This document shows, piece by piece, positions 57,263 to 64,000 of a stretch of DNA of 64,000 nucleotides. Under the pieces are notes generated by a model. That model saw nothing but the letters and a program-made list of their open reading frames with translations. It did no database searches and had not been told where the DNA came from. Position 1 is the stretch's first letter. The number at the start of each line of letters is the position of its first letter. Source of the DNA: Marimonas arenosa (lineage in GTDB: Bacteria; Pseudomonadota; Alphaproteobacteria; Rhodobacterales; Rhodobacteraceae); NCBI RefSeq assembly GCF_030848945.1, contig NZ_JANHAX010000001.1:62001-126000 (forward strand). The letters run 5' to 3'. The position numbers were made by a program, and so were the translations under genes.

Positions 57263-57363
57263 GGCGGCGCTCCTTTCCTGGCCAAGGGGAGCGCGGGGTG
57301 GCCGGTGGGTCAAGCCGGAATTGTCTTGCGCGGGGCGTGCAGCCGCGGTAACAGGCGCGGCGC

Positions 57364-57439
<76 letters not shown>

Positions 57440-57624
57440 TCTTTTCAATGACTTGGCGCGAAACTGCGACATGAGCGGTTGTCGTGGCTTTTCCGAATGT
57501 CTGACGGAAGTCAACGCGGGGCTCGGGATTGCCGTCGCGCGGAGAAGACGTTGCGGCATATCCCCTGCCTGCGGGTGACAGTCGGTGATGCAGGCGGCAT
57601 GATCGCGTCCGGGGAGGATCAGTG

Positions 57625-59133
57625 ATGCGGATGCACGACTTGCTGGAGGCGGCGGCGCGCGACAAGGGCACGGCGTTGGCGATCATCGACCACGACGGCG
57701 CGCGCCACAGCTGGGCCGACATGGCGGCCGGAGCTGCGGCGGCGCGAGCGGCACTGGCGGCGCGCGGCGTACGGCCAGGGGATCGGGTGGTGATCGTGTT
57801 GGAGAATTCGGCGGCAATGCTGGCCTGGCTCTTCGGAGCCTCGCAGCTGGGCGCGGTGGTGTCGCCGGTCAACGCCCGGTTGACCGGGCCGGAACTGGAG
57901 CGGATTGTCAGCCATGCCGACGCGGCGGCGGTGGTGTTCACGGTGGATACCGGGCCGGCGCCGCGCGCCCATGCCGAGGCGTTCGCGGCCGAGCGGGCCG
58001 AGGGGCCGGTTGGCGCGGTGGCAATCACCGTGCGACCCGGTGCCGAAGCCTTGCCGCCAGAGGACGACCCGGCGCGGCAGGTCGGTATACTGCTTTACAC
58101 CTCGGGTACCACCGGTCAGCCGAAGGGGGCGATGCTGAGCCAGACCGCGATGGTGGCCTCGGCGGCGGCGAGCCGCGAGGCGCGTGACCTCGTCAGCGAC
58201 GATCTGGTCTACCTGGCGCTGCCGATGAGCCATGTCTTCGGGCTGGCGACGATTCTCGCGGTGACGACCACGCAGGCGGCGGCCCGGCTGGAGGCGCGGT
58301 TCGATGTGGCGCGCCTGTTTGCCGCGCTCGATCACGAGATCACCGTGCTGCCGGCGGTGCCGCAGATGCATGCCCAGCTGTTCCACCACGCGCGGGCGCA
58401 GGGCGCCAGGCGCTATCAGGGCCGGTCGCTGCGCTATGTTTCCTCGGGCGGTGCGCCGCTCGATCCGGCGTGGAAGCGCGAGGCCGAGGCGTTTTACGGG
58501 CTGCCGTTGCAGAATGGCTATGGATTGACCGAAAGCGCGTCGGGCGTCTGCATGACCCGCAATGCCCTGGGCGATCCGGACATTTCGGTGGGAGTGCCGA
58601 TGCTGGGCAGCGAGTTGCGGGTGAACCTCGAGGCGCCGGGGGCAAGCCCCGCCGAGGGGATCGGTGAGGTCGAGGTTGGCGGGCCACAGGTGATGCTGGG
58701 GTATTTCCGCGATCCGGTGGCTACGGCGGCGGCGCTGACCGGCGATGGCTGGCTTCGGACCGGCGATCTTGGGCGGTTCGACAAGGACGGCCGGTTGCAC
58801 CTGGTCGGGCGGTCCAAGGAGATGATCATTCATTCCGGTTTCAACGTCTATCCGGCCGAGGTCGAGGCGGCGTTGACCGAGCACCCGGGAGTGATCCTGG
58901 CCGCGGTGGTGGGCCGCAGGGTCGAGGGCAACGAAGAAGTTGTGGGGTTTGTCACCTGCACGCCGGAGGCCGGGGTGAGCGAAGAGGCGTTGCGCGATTT
59001 CCTGCGCGACCGGCTGGCGCCTTACAAGGTGCCGAGCCGGATCGTGATCGCCGGGGCGCTGCCGGCGGCGCCGACGGGAAAGATCCTGAAGGCGCAGTTG
59101 CTGGCGCATTTCGCCGAGGCGCTGGAGGCGTGA
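57625..59133 (+). CDS. AMP-dependent acyl-CoA synthetase/ligase
   Basis: 502 aa. Class I adenylate-forming enzyme: P-loop-like LLYTSGTTGQPKGAMLSQ, NGYGLTESASG, GDLGRFDKDGRLHLVGRSK and the C-terminal catalytic Lys in PTGKILKAQL. It activates a carboxylic acid with ATP and CoA; the acid cannot be read. The ATG at 57625 has GGGGAGGA six bases upstream; a GTG just before it is less likely. Confidence 0.9.
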   Translation: MRMHDLLEAAARDKGTALAIIDHDGARHSWADMAAGAAAARAALAARGVRPGDRVVIVLENSAAMLAWLFGASQLGAVVSPVNARLTGPELERIVSHADAAAVVFTVDTGPAPRAHAEAFAAERAEGPVGAVAITVRPGAEALPPEDDPARQVGILLYTSGTTGQPKGAMLSQTAMVASAAASREARDLVSDDLVYLALPMSHVFGLATILAVTTTQAAARLEARFDVARLFAALDHEITVLPAVPQMHAQLFHHARAQGARRYQGRSLRYVSSGGAPLDPAWKREAEAFYGLPLQNGYGLTESASGVCMTRNALGDPDISVGVPMLGSELRVNLEAPGASPAEGIGEVEVGGPQVMLGYFRDPVATAAALTGDGWLRTGDLGRFDKDGRLHLVGRSKEMIIHSGFNVYPAEVEAALTEHPGVILAAVVGRRVEGNEEVVGFVTCTPEAGVSEEALRDFLRDRLAPYKVPSRIVIAGALPAAPTGKILKAQLLAHFAEALEA

Positions 59134-59219
59134 TCGGGTGAAGCTTGGATGGCGCACCGTGCTTGTTCTGTCGGTCGCCGGGGCTCGCCGACCGGTGCGA
59201 AAGGCTGTAGCAAGGCGCC

Positions 59220-60323
59220 ATGAGCAGCTTTGAAATATTCATGGCCGTGGCGCCGGGGCTGGAAGACCTGCTGGCCGACGAGGCGCGGGCGCAGGGGTTT
59301 GACGAGGTCCGGGCGGTCGCCGGCGGGATCACCTGCCGCGGTGGTTGGACCGAGGTCTGGCGCGCCAATCTCGAGATGCGCGGTGCTGCACGGGTGCTGG
59401 TGAGGGTGGGTGAATTCCGCGCCTTCCACCTGGCCCAGCTCGACAAGCGGGCGCGGAAGTTTCCCTGGGGCGATGTCCTGCGGCCCGACGTGCCGGTGCG
59501 GGTCGAGGCGAGTTGCAAACGTTCGAAGATCTATCACGCCGGGGCGGCAGCGCAGCGGGTGGAACGGGCGATTGCCGAGGAACTGGGCGCGCCGATTTCC
59601 AAGGATGCGGCCGTGGTGATCAAGGTCCGGATCGACGACAACCTCGTGACGCTGAGCCTGGATGCCTCGGGCGAGGCGTTGCACCGGCGCGGCCTGAAAC
59701 AGGCGGTGGGCAAGGCACCGATGCGGGAAAACCTTGCGGCGCTGTTCCTCCGGGCCTGCGGCTATGACGGCGGTGAGCCGGTTGTCGACCCGATGTGCGG
59801 CTCGGGCACCTTTCCGATCGAGGCGGCGGAGATCGCCGCCGGTCTGCAGCCGGGACGGGCGCGGCGCTTTGCCTTCGAAGATTTCGCCGGGTTCGACGCG
59901 ACAGGTTTTGCGGCGTTGAAAAGGCCCGACCCGGCGCGGGTGCCGGGGCAGCGGTTCTACGGCTTTGACCGCGATCAGGGCGCGATCGGATCGGCGCGCG
60001 AGAACGCGGCGCGGGCGGGGGTGGCCGATTGGGTGGACTTTGCCTGCCAACCGGTGAGCGCACTTGAACCGCCCGCGGGACTGCCCGGCCTGGTCATCGC
60101 CAACCCGCCCTATGGCGGCCGGATCGGCAACCGCAAGCAGCTCTTCGCGCTGTACGGCAGTTTCGGACAGGTGCTGCGGCAGCGGTTTCAAGGCTGGCGC
60201 GTCGGGGTGATCACCTCGGACGCGGGCTTGGCCAAGGCGATGGACCTGCTCTTTGCCCCCGGGCCGGTGGTGGCGCATGGTGGGCTGAAGGTGCGGCTCT
60301 ATCGCGCCGGGCCGCTGGGCTAG
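59220..60323 (+). CDS. THUMP-domain rRNA N2-guanine methyltransferase, RlmL N-terminal type
   Basis: 367 aa. N-terminal THUMP-like part (residues 1-155) followed by a UPF0020 methyltransferase with DPMCGSGTFPIEAAEIA and catalytic motif IANPPYGGRIGNR. It resembles the first half of E. coli RlmL (23S G2445). The second-half RlmK domain is absent. The target site is an inference from family. Confidence 0.85.
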   Translation: MSSFEIFMAVAPGLEDLLADEARAQGFDEVRAVAGGITCRGGWTEVWRANLEMRGAARVLVRVGEFRAFHLAQLDKRARKFPWGDVLRPDVPVRVEASCKRSKIYHAGAAAQRVERAIAEELGAPISKDAAVVIKVRIDDNLVTLSLDASGEALHRRGLKQAVGKAPMRENLAALFLRACGYDGGEPVVDPMCGSGTFPIEAAEIAAGLQPGRARRFAFEDFAGFDATGFAALKRPDPARVPGQRFYGFDRDQGAIGSARENAARAGVADWVDFACQPVSALEPPAGLPGLVIANPPYGGRIGNRKQLFALYGSFGQVLRQRFQGWRVGVITSDAGLAKAMDLLFAPGPVVAHGGLKVRLYRAGPLG

Positions 60324-60330
60324 GGCCGGG

Positions 60331-61569
60331 TCAGGATCGCGGCACCAGCCGAAGCGGCAGCCGGGCCAGCGCGTGGATCGCGTTGTTGGGCCGCCACTCG
60401 GGCGGACCGGTCAGCTCGATCCGCTCGACCCGTTGGGCCAAGGCGCGCAGGATCGCCTGGCCTTCGGCGCGGCCGATGTTCTGGCCGACGCAGGCGTGAA
60501 TTCCGGCCCCGAGGGCAAGATGGCCTGCGGTTTTTCGGCTGATGTCGAATCGATCGGGATCTTCCCAACGGGTCGGGTCGCGGTTGGCGGCGCCAAGCAC
60601 GCAAAGGATTTTCGTGCCTTCCTCGATGGCGATGCCGGACACCTGGGTCGCGACGCCGGCGGTGCGGCAGAACGCCTGAACCGGAGAGGTGTAGCGCAGG
60701 GTTTCCTCGAACGCGGGCAGGGCCAGCGCGTCGGGATCCTGTTTCAACAGGTCGAACTGGTCGGGGTTCTGTGCCAGGCAAACCAGTGCATTTCCGATCC
60801 CGCTCACGGTGGTGTCGACCCCGGCCGAAAGCAGCGAACGGACCAGCATGCCAGCCTCGTCGGCGCTGATTTCACCGCATTCCGCGGCCGCGTGGATCGT
60901 CGCACCGATGCCGTCGCCGGTCAGGCTGTCCCGGGTGCACTGGGCATTGATCCAGGGGACGATATCGGGGGCCATCGCAAGCGCGCGGCGGCGCAACGCA
61001 TTGTCGGGACCGATTGCATTGAACACCATCGAGGCATAGTCGATCAGCTTGCGCGGATCGGGGGTGCGAATACCGACTGCCTGTGGGAATACCTTGGTCG
61101 GGAAGGCTTCGGCGAGATCGGCCACAGCCTCGATCTCGCGGCCATGGGCCAGCGTATCGATCAGGTGTTCGGCGTCGTCGCGGAACGCCGTGCGCAGACT
61201 GGCCACCACTTTGGGCGAAAGCGCCCGCATGATGACGCGGCGGGTTTTCGTATGATAGGGCGGGTCGACCTCGAGTACGATCGACGGCGGACGCCACGGC
61301 TCTTCCAGCGCGAAATCCGACAGGCCGACGCCGCGGGACGAGGCGAACCGGTCGTGGTCAGAGAACACTTCGCGGGTGACGTCATAGCCGCCGCAAATCA
61401 GCATGGCATAGCGCGGCAGATAGGCAAAGGGACCCTTTTCGCGCAGGGCGTTGAAAAACGGGACCGGGTTCTTCAGGACCGCCTCGTCATATGGATCAAC
61501 ATCCCAGACCGGAACGCCCGTTGGCGGCAAAATGGGTTTGTGGCCGTGAATGAGCGGTTGGATCGGCAT
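60331..61569 (-). CDS. Cytochrome P450
   Basis: 412 aa. I-helix SAGVDTTVSGIG, K-helix EETLR and haem loop LALGAGIHACVGQNIGR with axial Cys. The overall look is that of bacterial class I P450s acting on small aromatic acids (CYP199-like), but substrate is not certain. The ATG at 61569 (MPIQPLIHGHK) is preferred to one 69 bases upstream. It converges with the RNA methyltransferase, seven bases apart. Confidence 0.9.
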   Translation of the reverse strand: MPIQPLIHGHKPILPPTGVPVWDVDPYDEAVLKNPVPFFNALREKGPFAYLPRYAMLICGGYDVTREVFSDHDRFASSRGVGLSDFALEEPWRPPSIVLEVDPPYHTKTRRVIMRALSPKVVASLRTAFRDDAEHLIDTLAHGREIEAVADLAEAFPTKVFPQAVGIRTPDPRKLIDYASMVFNAIGPDNALRRRALAMAPDIVPWINAQCTRDSLTGDGIGATIHAAAECGEISADEAGMLVRSLLSAGVDTTVSGIGNALVCLAQNPDQFDLLKQDPDALALPAFEETLRYTSPVQAFCRTAGVATQVSGIAIEEGTKILCVLGAANRDPTRWEDPDRFDISRKTAGHLALGAGIHACVGQNIGRAEGQAILRALAQRVERIELTGPPEWRPNNAIHALARLPLRLVPRS

Positions 61570-61653
61570 GATCTGTACTCTCCCCGATCCAGCGTGGAAG
61601 CGGATACAGCCTGCGTCAAGTGTTTCGCCCGCGGGCAACCTTAGACGGTGCGG

Positions 61654-61691
61654 AAAAAGGAAAGGGCTCAGCGAGTTTTCGCTAAGCCCTT
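61654..61691 (-). terminator. Intrinsic terminator after tRNA-Asn
   Basis: Minus strand: AAGGGCT-T-AGCGA, a four-base loop, TCGCT-G-AGCCCTT, then TTTCCTTTTT. A 12-bp stem with one mismatch. Confidence 0.82.
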
Positions 61692-61699
61692 GAAACTTT

Positions 61700-61774
61700 T
61701 GGCTCCGGCGGTAGGGATCGAACCTACGACCAATTGATTAACAGTCAACTGCTCTACCGCTGAGCTACGCCGGA
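61700..61774 (-). tRNA. tRNA-Asn (anticodon GTT)
   Basis: 75 bases with encoded CCA on the minus strand. Acceptor TCCGGCG/CGCCGGA, anticodon loop CTGTTAA, T-loop TTCGATC. Terminator follows. Confidence 0.96.
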
Positions 61775-61855
61775 ACTGTGCCGCGTCATATAGCAATCCG
61801 AATCCGGCCCGTCCAGAGGGTTTTGCCAGAAAACCCAGTGAATTTTCCGGCCGGG

Positions 61856-62767
61856 TCAGGACAGGACGAAGCTGGCGTCGGCGGCCAGAGCCGGGCTGGG
61901 GCGGACCCGCCTTTTCCCCGTCAGATCAACGAGATGGGCAAAGACGTTGCGGGTGGCGGCGCCGAGAAGAGCGGCCGGGACCTCGGTATAGATGCGGCAG
62001 GCGAGGTCATAGGCGGTGGCCGGGCCGTCCGCGAGGGCGGCGAGGATTTCGGCTTCGCGGCCGCGGCGATGATCGATCAGCCAGTCGAGCCGGCCGGCAG
62101 GGTCGTCGATCGGGGCGCCGTGGCCGGAATGGAAGACCCGCCAACGCCCGGCGCGCAGGCGGGCGCAGGAGGCCATGAAATCGGTCAGATCGCCATCGGG
62201 GGGCGACACCAGCGAGGAGGCCCAGCCCATCACGTGATCGCCGCAGAACAGCGCATCGCCCCAAGCGAAGCTGAGGTGGTTGCCGTAGTGGCCCGGCGTG
62301 TGGATTGCCCGCAGCGCCCAGCCGTCGCCGGTGACGGTTTCGCCGTCGACGAGGGTGATATCGGGGTGGAAGGCGGCATCGACGCCTTCGCCGCCGCCGG
62401 CCAGGCCCTGGGACGCCAGCCGCTGCATCATCTCGGACCGTCCAGCCTGCCAGTCGCCGAAGGCCAGCACCGGCGCGCCGGTGGCCTTGCTGAGCGCCCG
62501 CGACAGCGGCGAGTGGTCGACATGGGAATGCGTGACGAAAATATGCGTGATCTCCTGCCCCGGCTTCACCGCCGCGAGAATCGCCGCGAGATGCGCCTCG
62601 TTTTTCGGGCCGGGGTCGATCACGGCAAGGCCGCGGCTGCCCAGCAGGTAGGTGTTGGTGCCGCGATAGGTCATCGGCGAGGGATTGGGGCAGAGCACGC
62701 GGGTCAGGCCGGGTTCGATCGCGATGGCCTCGCCGGGCGTGGGGTTGAAATCGTCGGGTGGTTGCAT
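61856..62767 (-). CDS. MBL-fold metallo-hydrolase (LACTB2-like)
   Basis: 303 aa. The metal motif is VTHSHVDHSPL (HxHxDH); later ligands are in HTPGHYGNHLSF and CGDHVMGW. The C-terminal winged-helix-like part with RRVRPSPAL is typical of LACTB2-type proteins, which include RNases and hydroxyacylglutathione hydrolase-like enzymes. Specific substrate is unknown. It is divergent from the histidine kinase by 39 bases. Confidence 0.87.
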   Translation of the reverse strand: MQPPDDFNPTPGEAIAIEPGLTRVLCPNPSPMTYRGTNTYLLGSRGLAVIDPGPKNEAHLAAILAAVKPGQEITHIFVTHSHVDHSPLSRALSKATGAPVLAFGDWQAGRSEMMQRLASQGLAGGGEGVDAAFHPDITLVDGETVTGDGWALRAIHTPGHYGNHLSFAWGDALFCGDHVMGWASSLVSPPDGDLTDFMASCARLRAGRWRVFHSGHGAPIDDPAGRLDWLIDHRRGREAEILAALADGPATAYDLACRIYTEVPAALLGAATRNVFAHLVDLTGKRRVRPSPALAADASFVLS

Positions 62768-62806
62768 GTCTCTTCCTTGTGGGCCGGAACGGGGCTAGGA
62801 ATAGGC

Positions 62807-64000
62807 ATGTTTTTCGGATGGCTCAAACGCTATATGCCGCGCTCGCTCTACGGGCGGGCGGCGCTGATCCTGATCCTGCCGGTGGTCACGCTGCAACTGG
62901 TGGTCTCGGTGGTCTTCGTGCAGCGCCATTTCGAAGACGTGACGCGGCAGATGACCCGGGCGGCCTGCCGCGAGATCCGGCTGGTTGCAGGGGCTTTCGA
63001 GGAGGGCGGCGCGGTCCGGGCCGCGGCGCTGGCGGAGGCGCTGGACATCAGCCTGCGCCCGATGCCGGCGGGCGGCGTTCCGACCGACGACAGCCGGCGG
63101 TGGTACGATTTCTCGGGTCTGATTATGTTCGAGGAGTTCAGTGAACTGGTGCCCGGGCTGCAGGCGATTGAGCTGCCCGATGACTTCGTGGTGCGGGTTT
63201 ATGTCGACAGCGCTGCGGGTCCGCTGCAACTGGAGTTTGACCGGTTGCGGGTCTCGTCGCGCAATCCGCATCAGCTGTTTGCCAACATGCTGTTCTTCGG
63301 CATCCTGCTGACGGTGATCGCCTTCATCTACCTGCGCAACCAGTTGCGCCCGATCAAGCGTCTGGCGCGGGCGGCCGAGGCGTTCGGACGGGGGCGGCAC
63401 GTGCCGTACCGGCCCACCGGCGCGATCGAAGTACGGGCGGCGGGCAACGCGTTTCTGGACATGCGGGCGCGGATCGAGCGCCAGATCGAGCAGCGCACGT
63501 TGATGTTGTCGGGGGTGAGCCACGACCTGCGGACGCCACTGACCCGGATGAAGCTGGGCCTGTCGCTGCTCGACGAGGCCGACCGCGCCCCGCTGGAGCG
63601 CGATGTCGAGGAGATGCAGCGGCTGCTGGACGAGTTCCTGTCCTTCGTGCGCGACGCCAGCGAGGGCGAGGTCGAGCCCACCGATCCGGTGGCGCTGGTC
63701 CGTCAGATCGTCGAGGATTGCCAGAGAACCGGCGACGACGTGGTACTGCGCGAAGCCGTGGGCGACGGCGAGGTGGCGTTGCGGCCAGTGGCCATGCGGC
63801 GGGCGGTGGAGAACCTGATTTCAAACGCCGTGCGGTACGGGTCGAAGGCCGAGGTGTCGGTTGAGTTGACCGAGAAGAGCCTGCGGATCCGGGTGGAGGA
63901 TGACGGGCCCGGCATCCCGCCCGAGCGACGCGAAGAGGCGATGCGGCCCTTCACCCGGCTCGACGCGGCGCGCAATCAGAACCAGGGAACCGGCGTCGGG
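62807..64000 (+). CDS. envZ: EnvZ-like sensor histidine kinase, 3' truncated by window
   Basis: 398 codons are visible and the frame is open at the window end. One helix at residues 17-40 and a second near 165-185 flank a short periplasmic loop; a HAMP region is followed by the H-box VSHDLRTPLTRMKLGLSLL and an ATPase domain with ENLISNAVRYG and EDDGPGIP, cut at GTGVG. This is the EnvZ/OmpR osmolarity-sensor type; the regulator is outside the window. The ATG at 62807 begins the membrane region. The symbol is by resemblance. Confidence 0.82.
   Translation, partial: MFFGWLKRYMPRSLYGRAALILILPVVTLQLVVSVVFVQRHFEDVTRQMTRAACREIRLVAGAFEEGGAVRAAALAEALDISLRPMPAGGVPTDDSRRWYDFSGLIMFEEFSELVPGLQAIELPDDFVVRVYVDSAAGPLQLEFDRLRVSSRNPHQLFANMLFFGILLTVIAFIYLRNQLRPIKRLARAAEAFGRGRHVPYRPTGAIEVRAAGNAFLDMRARIERQIEQRTLMLSGVSHDLRTPLTRMKLGLSLLDEADRAPLERDVEEMQRLLDEFLSFVRDASEGEVEPTDPVALVRQIVEDCQRTGDDVVLREAVGDGEVALRPVAMRRAVENLISNAVRYGSKAEVSVELTEKSLRIRVEDDGPGIPPERREEAMRPFTRLDAARNQNQGTGVG

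Overview
The window looks like a chromosomal segment of a Rhodobacteraceae (Roseobacter-group) alphaproteobacterium. It is GC-rich, and its gene neighbourhoods are typical of that family: surE-pcm-nlpD, radA-cvpA-purF, alr-mlaE-mlaF next to dnaB, a DctBD/DctPQM TRAP system, and an Lrp regulator divergent from a DUF2849 gene beside fpr. I see no insertion sequence, prophage, integrase or CRISPR array. Both ends cut genes: the 3' end of tatC at the left and an EnvZ-like kinase at the right.

Layout. 1-9.3 kb: tatC end, a DUF815 ATPase, surE-pcm-nlpD, a short-chain dehydrogenase, two small unknown genes, and radA-cvpA-purF. 9.4-19 kb: a PqiA-like membrane protein, alr-mlaE-mlaF (phospholipid transport and cell wall), dnaB with a small NTF2-like gene and a DUF1194 gene, a secreted von Willebrand A (VWA) protein, and pyrC-pyrE. 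18.7-25.6 kb: a six-gene minus-strand cluster of three PF13704-type glycosyltransferases (one fused to a degenerate sulfotransferase domain), a canonical sulfotransferase, an FkbM methyltransferase and an unknown protein. This is the main accessory region and probably makes or decorates a surface glycan. 25.8-30.2 kb: coxD, coxE, an XdhC/CoxI gene and a molybdopterin-binding gene, which are maturation genes for a molybdenum hydroxylase with no structural subunits present. 30.2-35.7 kb: a methyltransferase, infC (ATA start), an alanine-rich repeat protein, fpr, DUF2849, Lrp and a P450. 35.7-44.2 kb: dctB-dctD-dctPQM plus an SLC13 permease, a carboxylate sensing and uptake block. 44.3-54.5 kb: tpiA, Fe-S assembly genes, an enoyl-CoA hydratase-like gene, tgt, lon and an HU-like gene. 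54.5-64 kb: two tRNA-Val, one tRNA-Asn, a WD40-cytochrome c protein, acyl-CoA metabolism genes, an RNA methyltransferase, a second P450, a metallo-hydrolase and a histidine kinase.

Most notable observations. (1) A roughly 50-90 bp intergenic repeat with TGG at strict 12-base spacing occurs three times. (2) A second repeat, a conserved box plus a GC hairpin, sits directly after stop codons in at least four and probably five places, always in the same orientation relative to the upstream gene. (3) infC can only start at ATA. (4) DctD has lost the sigma-54 contact motif and the Walker A lysine, and two evenly spaced palindromes lie upstream of dctP. (5) The glycan/sulfotransferase cluster contains an unusual fusion. 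(6) The sulfate-reduction genes usually found between DUF2849 and fpr are absent.
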